Source of the DNA: Ruminiclostridium hungatei
GTDB lineage: Bacteria; Bacillota; Clostridia; Acetivibrionales; DSM-1351
NCBI RefSeq assembly: GCF_002051585.1
Contig: NZ_MZGX01000021.1
Location: 31,919-95,918 of the forward strand
Direction of reading: 5' to 3'
DNA length: 64,000 bases
Below are positions 16,848-26,751 of this stretch, piece after piece; position 1 is the first letter of the stretch; every line of letters begins with the position of its first letter. Both the position numbers and the translations under genes were made by a program. Under the pieces are notes generated by a model. That model was not told the DNA's origin. It saw only the letters and a list, made by a program, of their open reading frames with translations, and did not search any database.

Positions 16848-18662
16848 CTATTCCGGCTGCTGCTCGGCATCTCCTTCGGGTACTTCGGTATTTGTATCAG
16901 GCTCGGGGGTTTTTTCATCTTCCAATTTGTCTACAACTTTCTTTTCTGACTTTATGGTGTCAAGTGCTTTTAATATGGCATCGTTCAAGGCCTCGGCAGT
17001 CATTTGCTGGTAAGCAGGGTCAATCAGCTTTTTCACCTCTGCGGCATTGGTTACAAAACCCACTTCTGCAAGCACAGCCGGCATTTTTGTATATTTCAGT
17101 ACAACCAGCCCCGGTCTTTCCACAGTTTTTCTGTTTACCGACTTGAGCTTATTCATCAGGGAATCCTGAACCAGCTTTGCAAATTTCTCACCAGTAAATT
17201 TGGTATCTCCCTTGGCCTCGGGATAATAAAGGGTCTCTGTGCCGCTGACTTTCGCGCTGTCTATTGCATTGTTGTGGATGCTTACAAATAAAGTGGCATT
17301 TAAGGCATTGGCAATATAGGGTCTGTCATAAAGTCCTACAAAGGTATCATCCTGCCGCAGCATAAAAGTTTTCACATTGTTTTTCTTCAACTGGGCTTCC
17401 AGCTTGAGAGCTATATCCAGGTTTATATCCTTCTCCAGTATTTTTCCGTTATTTGCGCCCGGGTCCTGTCCCCCATGGCCTGCATCAATAACTACAAGCA
17501 TTTCATCCTCTTTTGCCGGTGTCAGCAAGTTTATTTCACTCTGCATCCGTTTGTCATTATAAGAAGTAAGATATACAAAATCCTGCTTGGCATTGATTAT
17601 AATCTTTGTATCCTGTGTTTCCTTATCCCTGCATATTTCAACCGTACTTACCCTGTCGTCGTTTATGTGGTATATATCGTCCTTAAGACTTACTGCCGCC
17701 TGGGATGCAATTGTTATGGTGTATTTAAGATTCTCCTTGTCATACTCATGCTTATACTTCTCGGCAATATAGCTCTTATTGTTGGCCTCTTTTATTTCTG
17801 CCAGCTTGATGCCCTTAAGTGAAAAATAAACCCTGTCAAAACTGTTTTCATATGAAAGGTTTACATTTACAGGCTTCTCAATAGTTATTTTACAGCCGTC
17901 CTGTATATCGGACACTGTAAAATTAGCCATTTCATTCAGATTTATTGTGATTCTGACGGAAGCCTCCGTCACGGCTGAAACGCTTATGCCGCTGATTCTG
18001 CTTGATACTGCCTGTATCTCTCTGGGAGCCGCCTTTATATTTTTAAAATCAACTACAATCCTGTCAGGGTTAGTCAGACGGGAATATACATAGCCTTTAT
18101 GATTATCCATGGTCAGGGTAACCACTGTCTTTTCTCCCACGTTTGTACTGCTGATTTCCTTCACGGAACCCACATAATCTGTTGAAATGCTTATGATATT
18201 TGCTTTGGCGTCAGCAGAAGCAGCCAGCCCCTTGATATTCTTCATAAAATCCACAGGCACTATAAGCCTTTCGTTTATCTTTTTGGCAGGTGCCGACATC
18301 TTTATAGCCTTACCGTTTATTTTAGCATTGGAGCTGTTATTCAGGAACTGATATTTGACTCCCTTATATGTAATGTCCATTATTTGAGTTTTTGCATTCC
18401 ATACCACCGTACCCCCAAGCCCTTCAAAGACAGCTCTCAGTGGGAACATAACGGTTTTATTCAATACTATGCCCGGAAGGTCGGTTTTTATCTCTTTGCC
18501 GTTTATGTTTATTTTGTATGCAGCATCAGAATATTTAACCGTTTTGCCGTCATAATTCAATGTCAAGCTTTGTGCTGCAAATACTGTGTTTTGTACTATC
18601 ATAAAAACACAGAACAAAATCATACCAGTAATAAATTTGTATAAGCCCGATTTTTTTTTCAT
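16848..18662 (-). CDS. N-acetylmuramoyl-L-alanine amidase with copper-amine-oxidase-type and AMIN domains
   Basis: A 604-residue exported peptidoglycan hydrolase. It has a signal peptide (about 1-29), a copper amine oxidase N-terminal-like domain (about 35-160), an AMIN wall-targeting domain (about 165-260), an intermediate region, and an Amidase_3 catalytic domain (about 390-570). Zinc ligands appear in DAGHGGQDPGA, LEKDINLDIAL and SIHNNA; the catalytic Glu is in LAEVGFVTN. A Glu/Pro-rich acidic tail ends the protein. It cleaves the peptide stem from MurNAc. Confidence 0.93.
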   Translation of the reverse strand: MKKKSGLYKFITGMILFCVFMIVQNTVFAAQSLTLNYDGKTVKYSDAAYKININGKEIKTDLPGIVLNKTVMFPLRAVFEGLGGTVVWNAKTQIMDITYKGVKYQFLNNSSNAKINGKAIKMSAPAKKINERLIVPVDFMKNIKGLAASADAKANIISISTDYVGSVKEISSTNVGEKTVVTLTMDNHKGYVYSRLTNPDRIVVDFKNIKAAPREIQAVSSRISGISVSAVTEASVRITINLNEMANFTVSDIQDGCKITIEKPVNVNLSYENSFDRVYFSLKGIKLAEIKEANNKSYIAEKYKHEYDKENLKYTITIASQAAVSLKDDIYHINDDRVSTVEICRDKETQDTKIIINAKQDFVYLTSYNDKRMQSEINLLTPAKEDEMLVVIDAGHGGQDPGANNGKILEKDINLDIALKLEAQLKKNNVKTFMLRQDDTFVGLYDRPYIANALNATLFVSIHNNAIDSAKVSGTETLYYPEAKGDTKFTGEKFAKLVQDSLMNKLKSVNRKTVERPGLVVLKYTKMPAVLAEVGFVTNAAEVKKLIDPAYQQMTAEALNDAILKALDTIKSEKKVVDKLEDEKTPEPDTNTEVPEGDAEQQPE

Positions 18663-19045
18663 TTGTCACCCCGTCAAATCATTTGTAATATTTTGTCATT
18701 AGCAGTGCCTCTGGTGGTCTGTAACTTATATTAACTGCCGGCAATGCATGAATTCAGATGTTACAGGCCACTAGTACAACCCTTCCATAAATAGGGTGCA
18801 TAAATTTGGAGGAGATTTTTGGGAAATACAAGGCGGAGGAGTTCGGAATAATTGGTTTATTCCAATCAGGAACAACAATGTTGTTCTTTTCGACAGCGAT
18901 GTAGCTCAAAAAAATATACCCAAATTATGTGCCAGGATTTACCGGATGTTGTACTAGTATTAATTATACTATTGTTTGGCTAAACCTGGCATTTATTTCG
19001 GGAGTTTTAAAAAAAATGTAATTGTTTTGTATAAACTTTGTAATA
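18663..19045. other. 383-nt intergenic region holding a MITE-like element
   Basis: The region between queH and the amidase gene has no ORF; about half of it is the inverted-repeat element listed separately. The rest is AT-rich with no clear signal. Confidence 0.5.
18770..18958. mobile_element. MITE-like element, about 189 bp with long imperfect terminal inverted repeats
   Basis: Ends are ACTAGTACAAC and GTTGTACTAGT; similarity between the arms extends about 40 bp (left arm 18770-18810, right arm 18919-18958) with mismatches. Inside are a 5'-GGAGGAG tract, a TTCGGAATAATTGG stretch and AACAACAATGTTGTT. No coding capacity. A clear target duplication is not visible. Confidence 0.6.
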
Positions 19046-19558
19046 TTAACCATTTACAGATAGTATACAGCCACAATACTTCTGACGGTACAGACCCATT
19101 TCCTTTGCCATCTGCTGTCCCTGTCTGAAGCCTGGCCTGAAATCCCGGTATATAAAGTCTATCCGGTACTTTTGAGCATAGACCTCACACAGTTCCCTTA
19201 TCAATTCATGCTTCTGATACGGGCTTACCAGCAGTGAGGTGGTAAAGGCGTCAAACCCGTTTTCAGCAGCATAGCGTGCCGCCTCCTCCATTCTGAGGTC
19301 ATAGCACCTTCTGCATCTGGAGGTTCCTTTATCCTCAAGGTTTTCCCATTCCTGCTGCCTGAAATCCTCGCTGTAAATCACGGGAAGGCCGGTGATACTG
19401 CTCAGCTTTTCCACATTTTCCTTCCTTCTCACATGTTCTTCAATGGGATGTATATTGGGGTTATAAAAAAGACCCTGGATTTCAAAGTCTTCCTTCAGCA
19501 GTTCCTGAAGGGGATATGTGGAACAGGGCCCGCAGCACATATGCAACAGCAGTTTCAT
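19046..19558 (-). CDS. queH: Epoxyqueuosine reductase QueH
   Basis: A 170-residue QueH (former DUF208) protein, catalysing the last step of queuosine formation in tRNA. The conserved Cys motifs are visible: HMCCGPCSTYPL near the N-terminus, RCRRCYDLRM in the middle and KYCGC near the end. AAGGGAGA precedes the ATG. It lies 59 nt downstream of ruvB. A separate QueG-like gene at 36.7 kb lacks a key residue, so QueH is the likely working enzyme here. Confidence 0.93.
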   Translation of the reverse strand: MKLLLHMCCGPCSTYPLQELLKEDFEIQGLFYNPNIHPIEEHVRRKENVEKLSSITGLPVIYSEDFRQQEWENLEDKGTSRCRRCYDLRMEEAARYAAENGFDAFTTSLLVSPYQKHELIRELCEVYAQKYRIDFIYRDFRPGFRQGQQMAKEMGLYRQKYCGCILSVNG

Positions 19559-19617
19559 GGCATTCTCCCTTCAAATTGGTATTTAACACGTATGGCATAT
19601 AATATATTTGAAGCTTT

Positions 19618-20616
19618 TCAGCCTTCAAATTCAAGTCCGAAGTGGCTGTATGCATTTTTGGTAGCCATCCTTCCTCTGGGTGTCTTATTAATAAACCCAA
19701 GCTGTATCAGATATGGCTCGTAAACATCCTCGATTGTACCGGGGTCCTCACCGATGGAGGCCGCCAGGGTGTCAAGGCCCACCGGTCCGCCGCTGAATTT
19801 GTTTATTATGCTCAGCAGCATGTTCCTGTCCACACCGTCCAGGCCTATTTCATCCACTTCCAGAGCATCCAGAGCATGCCTTGCCACCTTCAGGTCTATA
19901 ACGCCTCTTCCCACCACCTGTGCAAAATCCCGTACTCTTTTGAGCAGCCTGTTGGCAATTCTGGGTGTACCTCTGGAGCGCCTGGCAATTTCATAGGCAC
20001 CGTCCTCCTGAAGTTCAATATCAAGTATTCCGGCAGAACGCTTTACTATCTGCTTCAGTTCCTGAGCCGTGTACATTTCCAGCTTGTTTATCACCCCAAA
20101 CCTGTCCCGGAGAGGAGCCGTGAGCAGACCTGCCCTGGTGGTGGCCCCTATCAGCGTGAATTTTGGAAGGTCAAGCCTGATGGAGCGGGCACTTGGGCCC
20201 TTTCCAATGATAATGTCAAGAGCGTAATCCTCCATGGCTGGATACAGTATTTCCTCGACACTTCTGTTCAGCCTGTGGATTTCGTCAATAAAGAGCACAT
20301 CATGTGTTCCAAGGTTGGTGAGAATAGCAGCCAGGTCCCCTGCTTTTTCTATGGCAGGGCCGGAGGTAATTCTCAAGTTGACTCCCATCTCGGCGGAGAT
20401 AATACTTGCAAGCGTGGTTTTTCCCAGGCCCGGAGGGCCGTAAAGCAAAACATGGTCCAGCGCCTCATTCCTTTTTCTGGCCGCCTCGATGAATATATTC
20501 AGGTTGTTTTTTACCTTGGATTGGCCTACATATTCTTCAAGCCTCTTGGGCCGCAGGCTGACTTCATCAAAATCATCCACCCGCGATTCACCGTCTATCA
20601 ATCTTTCCTCGGACAT
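19618..20616 (-). CDS. ruvB: Holliday junction branch migration ATPase RuvB
   Basis: A 332-residue AAA+ motor. Walker [15 protein letters not shown], Walker [11 protein letters not shown], sensor 1 IGATTRAG and the C-terminal winged helix ([19 protein letters not shown]) are all seen. I choose the ATG at MSEERLID because GGAGAT lies just before it; the longer start four codons upstream has no site. It forms a hexamer with RuvA tetramers. ruvC, ruvA and ruvB lie in that order. Confidence 0.97.
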   Translation of the reverse strand: MSEERLIDGESRVDDFDEVSLRPKRLEEYVGQSKVKNNLNIFIEAARKRNEALDHVLLYGPPGLGKTTLASIISAEMGVNLRITSGPAIEKAGDLAAILTNLGTHDVLFIDEIHRLNRSVEEILYPAMEDYALDIIIGKGPSARSIRLDLPKFTLIGATTRAGLLTAPLRDRFGVINKLEMYTAQELKQIVKRSAGILDIELQEDGAYEIARRSRGTPRIANRLLKRVRDFAQVVGRGVIDLKVARHALDALEVDEIGLDGVDRNMLLSIINKFSGGPVGLDTLAASIGEDPGTIEDVYEPYLIQLGFINKTPRGRMATKNAYSHFGLEFEG

Positions 20617-20947
20617 ATTATCTCCCATCTACGCGCATAGCGCGTACACAAATAGTAATGAAAGGCACGCAGTGGCTTTCGCTGCGTGAAATCCACTTTG
20701 ACTTACCACATATATCTTTCACGCTACCCTCCGTAAAATTTGAAATAAGTGTCAGTATATGAACCTGAAATATTACTTAATCGGTACTTCCGTACAAACT
20801 TACCTCTCTGGGTTGCTCACAGGTTCAGCACAACAAGTTTATTTAAAAGTACTGCACAAAACTGCTTACTAAAGTCAATTGCGTTTCAAAGCCTTCACAT
20901 TTCAGGAAATCGTGCTTTTAAACCGGTTTTGCCGCAGTCAATCTAAG
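20617..20947. other. 331-nt ruvA-ruvB intergenic region with hairpins
   Basis: No ORF is convincing. Two short hairpins precede ruvB: ACGCGC/GCGCGT (20631-20645, 15 nt before the start) and CACGCAG/CTGCGTG (20666-20688). ruvA and ruvB are usually adjacent, so a gap of this size is odd and may hold a separate promoter or a decayed insertion. Confidence 0.4.
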
Positions 20948-21553
20948 CTATTTTGAAAGCGACTTCAACGACAGCATGATGAGTTCTTCAACTCCCATAC
21001 CCTCCCGGTACGCCTTGTTCACGGCACCTGACGCCTCAAAGGAGCTGTAGCCTAAAACCATAAGAGCACTTACTGCCTCGGTGGCCGCTGACTGGCTTCC
21101 GTCCGGCAGCACAGGTCCTGCCTCCTGCTGACTGCCAGCTGTTAGCTGTTCCTTTGATATCTTGTCCTTCAGCTCCAGAATAATGCGCTGAGCCATTTTG
21201 GGGCCAATCCCCGGAGCCTTGGACAGGGACTTTGTGTCCTGTGCCACCACCGCCAGGGCAAACCTTGAGGGCGACAGCGTTGAAATCATGGATATTGCTG
21301 CCTTAGGGCCCACCCCCGACACGGAAATGAGCATATCAAACATCCCCAGCTCTTCCAGGGTGTGAAACCCGTAAAGAACGGCAATATCCTCTCTGACGTA
21401 ATAGTGTGTATATATTTTGACCTGTGAGGACAACTGTCCCACGCTGTTTATTGTTGACAGGGCGGTAAATATCCTATAGCCTATGCCTCCGGCTTCTACG
21501 ATGATGCTGTCATTGCTCCTGGCTTCCAGGGTTCCCTTTATGTATGCAAACAT
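20948..21553 (-). CDS. ruvA: Holliday junction DNA helicase subunit RuvA
   Basis: A 201-residue protein with the N-terminal OB domain (MFAYIKGTLEA..., YVREDIAVLYGFHTLEE), tandem helix-hairpin-helix motifs (SVSGVGPKAAISMIS and APGIGPKMAQRII) and the C-terminal RuvB-binding domain (AVSALMVLGYSSFEA). The length is normal. GGAGG precedes the ATG, 29 nt after ruvC. Confidence 0.97.
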   Translation of the reverse strand: MFAYIKGTLEARSNDSIIVEAGGIGYRIFTALSTINSVGQLSSQVKIYTHYYVREDIAVLYGFHTLEELGMFDMLISVSGVGPKAAISMISTLSPSRFALAVVAQDTKSLSKAPGIGPKMAQRIILELKDKISKEQLTAGSQQEAGPVLPDGSQSAATEAVSALMVLGYSSFEASGAVNKAYREGMGVEELIMLSLKSLSK

Positions 21554-21582
21554 GCAAACCTCCGTTAATTTAAAAAATCCGG

Positions 21583-22083
21583 TTAATATGCCTTATTTCC
21601 AAGTATTGCGCCCATCCTGTGCGAATTTCCGTGACATATGGCCACGGCAAGTGCATCGGCAACGTCATCGGGCTTGGGAATGACTTTTAAATTCAAAAGG
21701 GCTTTTACCATCTGTTGTATCTGCGCCTTTTCAGCCCTGCCGTAACCTGCCACAGACTGTTTAACCTGCAAAGGGGTATACTCAAATATGTCAACTCCGG
21801 ACCTGGCTGCCGCCAATACGGCTACACCCCTGCCATGACCCACCGTAAGCGCTGTCTTAATATTTTTGTTAAAAAACAATTCTTCAATAGCCACTGCATC
21901 AGGCTTGTACTTCTGGATTAATTCCTCAAGTCTGTTGTTAAGCACCAAAAGCCTTTGAGACAGCTTCATAGACGCCTCTGTAGTAACTGCTCCGTAATCC
22001 AGAACCGAAAATTTGTTCCCTTCATATTTTACAATACCGAAGCCTGTAATTGCAAATCCGGGGTCTATACCCATTATTATCAT
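21583..22083 (-). CDS. ruvC: Crossover junction endodeoxyribonuclease RuvC
   Basis: A 166-residue resolvase with the acidic catalytic residues in [20 protein letters not shown] and [15 protein letters not shown]. The length is normal. Its ribosome site lies within the 3' arm of a long hairpin (22092-22149), which could limit translation. First gene of the ruv set. Confidence 0.97.
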   Translation of the reverse strand: MIIMGIDPGFAITGFGIVKYEGNKFSVLDYGAVTTEASMKLSQRLLVLNNRLEELIQKYKPDAVAIEELFFNKNIKTALTVGHGRGVAVLAAARSGVDIFEYTPLQVKQSVAGYGRAEKAQIQQMVKALLNLKVIPKPDDVADALAVAICHGNSHRMGAILGNKAY

Positions 22084-22091
22084 TTGTTTTA

Positions 22092-22149
22092 GCCTTTCCG
22101 CCCACAGGAATTATGTATACACGCGCCGCCTGTGGTGAGCCGGAAAGGC
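22092..22149 (-). promoter_or_regulatory. Hairpin that covers the ruvC ribosome-binding site
   Basis: Arms GCCTTTCCG/CGGAAAGGC plus inner CCACAGG/CCTGTGG pair on the minus strand; the GGAAAGG that would serve as Shine-Dalgarno for ruvC is in the 3' arm, 8 nt before the ATG. Confidence 0.5.
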
Positions 22150-22216
22150 GGCGCGTTCAGTTCAAGGTATTTCTCAAAAAAACGACAAACTTTTATTATG
22201 TATAAATATATAACAT

Positions 22217-22234
22217 ATTGCATATTTATGCATA
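22217..22234 (+). promoter_or_regulatory. ArgR-type ARG box upstream of argG
   Basis: ATTGCATATTTATGCATA matches the 18-bp ARG box pattern TNTGNATWWWWATNCANA at all fixed positions except the first. It lies upstream of the argGH promoter, where arginine repressor would be expected to act. The regulator gene is not in the window. Confidence 0.6.
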
Positions 22235-22282
22235 ATGATATATAATACGTCTATGGTTTTTAATATCAGTGCCAGCTTAGGA

Positions 22283-22311
22283 TTGATATATTCCACAATG
22301 ATATTTATAAT
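22283..22311 (+). promoter_or_regulatory. Probable argGH promoter
   Basis: TTGATA (22283-22288) and TATAAT (22306-22311) with 17 nt spacing, about 150 nt before the argG start. The surrounding 22084-22460 gap holds this promoter, the ARG box and the ruvC hairpin and no convincing ORF. Confidence 0.6.
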
Positions 22312-22460
22312 ATATTTTAGCATAATTTTCATTGGTTGTTTTTTTTATTTCTATATTTGTGTCATGCTGGGTCCAATCAGAGGAAAGGGTGTCGGCTTGA
22401 CCCGTGAACGGCTTTTATTTTATTTTGCATTGCTGCATAGCAGCGGAAAGGGTGGTAGAA

Positions 22461-23690
22461 ATGAGTACTCAAAAAGAAAAGGTTTTATTGGCATATTCCG
22501 GCGGACTTGATACCTCGATAATTATTCCATGGCTTAAAGAGAACTATGGCTATGAAGTTATTGCAATGGCCGGAGACGTGGGACAGGGCGAAGAACTGGA
22601 GCCCTTGCATGAAAAGGCTATAAAGACAGGTGCTTCCAAGCTTTACATAGAAAATTTGCAGGAAGAATTCATAACAGACTTTATTTATCCCACCTTGAAG
22701 GCTAATGCGGTTTATGAAGGAAAATACCTGCTGGGAACCTCCTTTGCAAGACCAATCATAGCGAAAAGAATGGTGGAGATAGCGTTGAAGGAAGGCTGTA
22801 CCGCCATTTGCCACGGTGCTACCGGAAAAGGAAACGACCAGGTACGATTTGAACTGACTGTGAAGGCTCTTGCCCCTCACCTTAAAATAATCGCTCCCTG
22901 GAGAATCTGGGACATTAAATCAAGAGAAGATGCCATAGACTACGCGGAGGCAAGAAATATTCCCATACCCGTAACCAAGAAGGACAACTACAGCATGGAC
23001 AGGAACCTCTGGCATCTCAGCCATGAAGGCTCCGACCTGGAAGATCCCTGGAACGAACCCCAGTACGACAAATTGCTCAAGCTGATGGTTTCTCCTGAGA
23101 AGGCTCCGGATGCTCCAACCTATGTTGAAATATATTTTGAGCAGGGCATACCAAAAAAGGTTAACGGAGTTGAATACAGCCCCATAGAATTGATGGATGT
23201 ACTCAACAAGCTGGCAGGTGCAAACGGTGTTGGCATTATCGACATGGTAGAAAACAGGCTTGTGGGTATGAAATCCAGAGGAGTTTATGAAACCCCCGGC
23301 GGAACGGTGCTCTATGCCGCTCACAGGGAATTGGAACTGCTTTGTCTCGACAGGGACACCTTGCATTACAAGGACATAGTTGCTCAAAGATTTGCCGAGC
23401 TGGTTTATTTCGGACAATGGTACACACCTCTTCGTGAATCCCTGTCAGCATTTGTTGACAAGACCCAGGAAACCGTAACAGGTACTGTGAGAATGAAGCT
23501 TTACAAGGGCAATTGCATGCCTGCAGGTGCTAAATCGGAGTACTCCTTGTACAGTGAAGCAATTGCCACCTTCAGCAAGGACGAAGTATACAACCAGAAG
23601 GATGCCGAAGGCTTTATAAACCTTTTCGGGCTTCCTCTCAAGGTCAGGGCACAGATGCTTCAAAACCTGCAGAACAAGGAACAGAAATAA
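22461..23690 (+). CDS. argG: Argininosuccinate synthase
   Basis: A 409-residue enzyme joining citrulline and aspartate with ATP in arginine synthesis. The P-loop-like [17 protein letters not shown], the motif [14 protein letters not shown] and [15 protein letters not shown] are diagnostic. I use the ATG at [15 protein letters not shown] with AAGGGTGG upstream; the frame is open for 19 further codons that do not look coding. Followed by argH after a hairpin, the two forming an arginine operon. Confidence 0.97.
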   Translation: MSTQKEKVLLAYSGGLDTSIIIPWLKENYGYEVIAMAGDVGQGEELEPLHEKAIKTGASKLYIENLQEEFITDFIYPTLKANAVYEGKYLLGTSFARPIIAKRMVEIALKEGCTAICHGATGKGNDQVRFELTVKALAPHLKIIAPWRIWDIKSREDAIDYAEARNIPIPVTKKDNYSMDRNLWHLSHEGSDLEDPWNEPQYDKLLKLMVSPEKAPDAPTYVEIYFEQGIPKKVNGVEYSPIELMDVLNKLAGANGVGIIDMVENRLVGMKSRGVYETPGGTVLYAAHRELELLCLDRDTLHYKDIVAQRFAELVYFGQWYTPLRESLSAFVDKTQETVTGTVRMKLYKGNCMPAGAKSEYSLYSEAIATFSKDEVYNQKDAEGFINLFGLPLKVRAQMLQNLQNKEQK

Positions 23691-23720
23691 TTGCAGATAC
23701 TTTAAATATTATTTTCATTT

Positions 23721-23753
23721 TAAGGGGACAATCCGAAAGGGACTGTCCCCTTA
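23721..23753 (+). terminator. Hairpin between argG and argH
   Basis: A perfect 10-bp stem TAAGGGGACA/TGTCCCCTTA follows the argG stop by about 30 nt. No T tract follows, so partial termination or mRNA processing is more likely than full termination. Confidence 0.45.
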
Positions 23754-23801
23754 TCCGGTAAAATATCAGCCATATAATAAATGATAGATTGAGGTGTTTT
23801 T

Positions 23802-25181
23802 ATGAAACTTTGGGGCGGAAGATTTGAAAAAGGAACGGACAAGCTTGTGGATGATTTCAATTCCTCCATAAGATTTGACTGCCGTATGTACAGGCAGGAT
23901 ATTCTGGGAAGCATAGCCCATTCAAATATGCTGGGGAAATGCGGCATTATTTCTATTGAAGAAAGTACGCTTATACAAAATACCCTGAGGGATATCCTCA
24001 AGGATATTGAAGACGGTAAAATAGAGTTTGAAGTGGATGCCGAAGATATTCATATGAATGTGGAAAAAATCCTTATCTCCAGAATCGGAGATACCGGAAA
24101 GAAGCTGCATACCGGCAGAAGCAGGAACGACCAGGTTGCATTGGATATCAGAATGTATCTCAGAGATGAAATAACTGCAATAAGCCGGATGCTTATTGCC
24201 CTTAAAAAGAATATCTTAAAGATATCCGAAGAAAATACCGCAACAATCCTTCCCGGCTATACCCACCTGCAGAGGGCACAGCCAATAACCTTCGCCCATC
24301 ATATGATGGCTTATTTTGAGATGTTCAGACGGGATTATTCAAGGCTAAGTGACTGCTATTCCAGAATGAATATGCTGCCGTTGGGTTCGGGGGCCCTGGC
24401 AGGTACCACTTACCCCCTTGACAGGCATATGGTTGCCGCCGAACTGGGCTTCAGCGATGTGACCAGGAACAGCCTTGATGCGGTCAGCGACAGGGATTTT
24501 GCCATCGAGCTGGCCTCCTGCCTGTCCATACTTATGATGCATGTAAGCAGGCTCAGTGAAGAAATTATTTTATGGTCTTCCCACGAGTTTGGCTTTGTGG
24601 AACTGGACGATGCCTACAGCACAGGCAGCAGCATCATGCCCCAGAAGAAGAATCCCGATGTGGCAGAACTGGCCCGTGGTAAGACAGGACGTGTATATGG
24701 CAGTCTTATGACGCTGCTTACCGTCATGAAATCGCTGCCGCTGGCGTACAACAAGGATATGCAGGAAGACAAGGAAGCCATATTTGACGCAGTGGACACG
24801 GTTAAAATGTGCCTTCCCGTCTTTTCAAGCATGCTGGCAACCATGAAGCTCCGGAAAGCCAATATGTATAAGGCTGCCCAGGGAGGTTTTACAAATGCCA
24901 CCGACATTGCGGATTATCTTGTTAAAAAGGGAATTCCCTTCAGAAGCGCCCATGAAATCATAGGTAAAATGGTGCTGTACTGTATTGATAAAAATAAGGC
25001 CATTGATGAAATGACCATGGAGGAATTCAAAAGCTTTTCAGACAAGATACAGGAAGATGTCTACACCGAAATAAGCCTTGAGAAATGTGTTTCGGGCAGA
25101 AGCCTGCCAGGCGGGCCCGCTGCTGAAACAGTTCTGAAGGCTGTACAGGAGGGCAGGGAATACCTGGCTTCGTTGGAGTAA
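23802..25181 (+). CDS. argH: Argininosuccinate lyase
   Basis: A 459-residue fumarase-superfamily lyase that splits argininosuccinate into arginine and fumarate. The signature [12 protein letters not shown], with the catalytic Ser loop, is clear, as are [13 protein letters not shown] and [10 protein letters not shown]. Length and start ([13 protein letters not shown] after GAGGTG) are normal. It ends with a strong terminator. Confidence 0.98.
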   Translation: MKLWGGRFEKGTDKLVDDFNSSIRFDCRMYRQDILGSIAHSNMLGKCGIISIEESTLIQNTLRDILKDIEDGKIEFEVDAEDIHMNVEKILISRIGDTGKKLHTGRSRNDQVALDIRMYLRDEITAISRMLIALKKNILKISEENTATILPGYTHLQRAQPITFAHHMMAYFEMFRRDYSRLSDCYSRMNMLPLGSGALAGTTYPLDRHMVAAELGFSDVTRNSLDAVSDRDFAIELASCLSILMMHVSRLSEEIILWSSHEFGFVELDDAYSTGSSIMPQKKNPDVAELARGKTGRVYGSLMTLLTVMKSLPLAYNKDMQEDKEAIFDAVDTVKMCLPVFSSMLATMKLRKANMYKAAQGGFTNATDIADYLVKKGIPFRSAHEIIGKMVLYCIDKNKAIDEMTMEEFKSFSDKIQEDVYTEISLEKCVSGRSLPGGPAAETVLKAVQEGREYLASLE

Positions 25182-25205
25182 GTTAAGGAAGAATAAATAT
25201 TTGAA

Positions 25206-25239
25206 AGAGATAGCTGGCAGTCAGCTATCTCTCTTTTTA
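25206..25239 (+). terminator. Rho-independent terminator of argGH
   Basis: An 11-bp stem AGAGATAGCTG/CAGCTATCTCT with a 5-nt loop followed by CTTTTT, 25 nt after argH. Confidence 0.85.
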
Positions 25240-25470
25240 TCCGTATATGGGTGTTAAGCTCAAGGGCTGCATGGTCCATTTCCTGTAATCCGCCAGCATA
25301 ATTATTTACCGGTATCCGGGCTTATATGAATACAGGAATAATCATTCCGATTATAAGTGAAAATAAAATCATTAAAACCGGAGCACTGCCGGCGGTCAGG
25401 GAAATATAGATTAAATAAAATATCGAGGTCATCAGAAAGCTGCTTGGCACTGAAACAAGGCAGAGTTGTT

Positions 25471-26235
25471 CTACAGCAAAGATATCCATTCACCCTGATT
25501 GAATACTTTTAACCCCTGGCTCTCAATTTCATCCTTTGATGTTTCATAATGTGTAAAGTCATCATAATGTATGGGAACAACTACCCTTGGACTTATTTTA
25601 TTCACCATTTGCTTCAGCATGGGAACCGACATGGTTAAAGGTCCGCCATTCATATCCTTACGGACCTCTCCCAGATTTGCAATAAGAATGTCTATCTTTT
25701 CTTTTTCAAGTGGTTTCAGAACCTTACCATGGTAAACTGTATCAGAGGTAACATATATGGTTTTCTTTTCATTTCCATATGATATTGTAATATAATATCC
25801 GTTTACCTTTCCAACCAGGGTCCTGGTTATAAGACTATTCCCGTGGAAAGCAGGTATGACCCTGATACTTACTTTATATTGCCCAATATTCATTTCTCTT
25901 GTATCATTCCAATCCAATACCCAGAGACTGGATAACCTTTTACCGGACAGGATGTCCACGGCATTTTTACAGGCAATAACCACAGAATCTTCCTGTATTT
26001 TTGAGACACCAACCTCATCTATATGATCTGCATGCCCATGGGTAATCATCCAGACCTTTATATCAGTGAAAACTGAATCATCATAGATTGGAGGTTTTAC
26101 CCTTTTACTTTTAAATGACTTAAAATTATATTCAGTTCCCTCAGGCTTCAAAAAAGGATCACAGGCTATCTTTATTTTTTCGTCCACATCAAGCACGAAG
26201 CAAGCTCCCCCAACGTGAAAAATTTTTATATTCAT
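25471..26235 (-). CDS. MBL-fold metal-dependent hydrolase (UlaG-like)
   Basis: A 254-residue metallo-beta-lactamase-fold protein. Zinc ligands are seen in THGHADHIDE, in FHGNS, in SDTVYHG and in VPIHYDD. The N-terminus MNIKIFHVGGACFVLD is typical of this group of cytosolic hydrolases. GAAGGGGGG precedes the ATG. Related proteins act on lactones, phosphodiesters or tRNA; the substrate here is not predictable. Neighbouring genes give no functional hint. Confidence 0.8.
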   Translation of the reverse strand: MNIKIFHVGGACFVLDVDEKIKIACDPFLKPEGTEYNFKSFKSKRVKPPIYDDSVFTDIKVWMITHGHADHIDEVGVSKIQEDSVVIACKNAVDILSGKRLSSLWVLDWNDTREMNIGQYKVSIRVIPAFHGNSLITRTLVGKVNGYYITISYGNEKKTIYVTSDTVYHGKVLKPLEKEKIDILIANLGEVRKDMNGGPLTMSVPMLKQMVNKISPRVVVPIHYDDFTHYETSKDEIESQGLKVFNQGEWISLL

Positions 26236-26549
26236 TTTAACCCCCCCTTCATAAAATTTAACTAATCAAAATTTCACAACCAGCAACATGCATGTTTTAA
26301 AAATTGTAAATCAAATACGCATTCAATAATTGCACTTTTTTCTGACGCAGAATGCTATACACATACCAGCTTCCCAAGTCTTAATTGAAATTTTATGTTG
26401 TTTATTATATATCTTGGAAATGAAGTCTACAAGATAACAATGCTCACTTTATACAGGATATTTACCACTCTCAGGCGAGGAATGTCACGAAAAATAAAAA
26501 ACAGAGCCAAAGCCCTGTTAATCTGTTAACCAATTGTTGAAATTCTTTT
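26236..26549. other. 314-nt gap with a terminator for the small-gene pair
   Basis: AT-rich sequence without a convincing ORF. It holds the terminator at 26488-26520 and presumably the promoter of the MBL-fold gene. Confidence 0.4.
26488..26520 (-). terminator. Rho-independent terminator of the small-gene pair
   Basis: On the minus strand AACAGGGC/GCTCTGTT (one G-U) with a 4-nt loop is followed by TTTTTATTTTT. Confidence 0.75.
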
Positions 26550-26729
26550 CTATGCCAGTCTTTTACTTCCGTCTATATAAATTCTCAGAGATATGTTGCC
26601 TGGGTTTAACTGCATTTTGATTCCAGACACCGTCACTCCCCTGTTTCCCAACTGAAGCTCCAGTTCACTTTTTATCTTCTCAAGAATATCATTGCTCTTA
26701 TCCTCTTTTTTATTTTGTCTCCAGAACAT
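26550..26729 (-). CDS. Small hypothetical protein
   Basis: 59 residues starting MFWRQNKKEDKSND at an ATG preceded by GGGGGG. The C-terminal half (GVTVSGIKMQLNPGNISLRIYID) looks like a single alpha/beta unit; the N-terminal half is charged and helical. It lies 22 nt downstream of another small gene on the same strand and is followed by a terminator, which supports a real two-gene unit. No family recognised. Confidence 0.6.
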   Translation of the reverse strand: MFWRQNKKEDKSNDILEKIKSELELQLGNRGVTVSGIKMQLNPGNISLRIYIDGSKRLA

Positions 26730-26751
26730 ATATTGCCCCCCATAAAGCAAA

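Noticed and set aside
19642..20640. 332-codon plus-strand ORF opposite ruvB
   Set aside because: It is the antisense shadow of the well-supported ruvB gene and shows no family features.
22235..22460. Hydrophobic 91-codon ORF overlapping the argG start
   Set aside because: It covers the argGH promoter region, overlaps argG in another frame and has no ribosome site; its hydrophobicity follows from AT-rich DNA.
22084..22460. T-box or known amino-acid riboswitch before argG
   Set aside because: No TGGNACCGCG-type antiterminator sequence; the ARG box and promoter explain the region.
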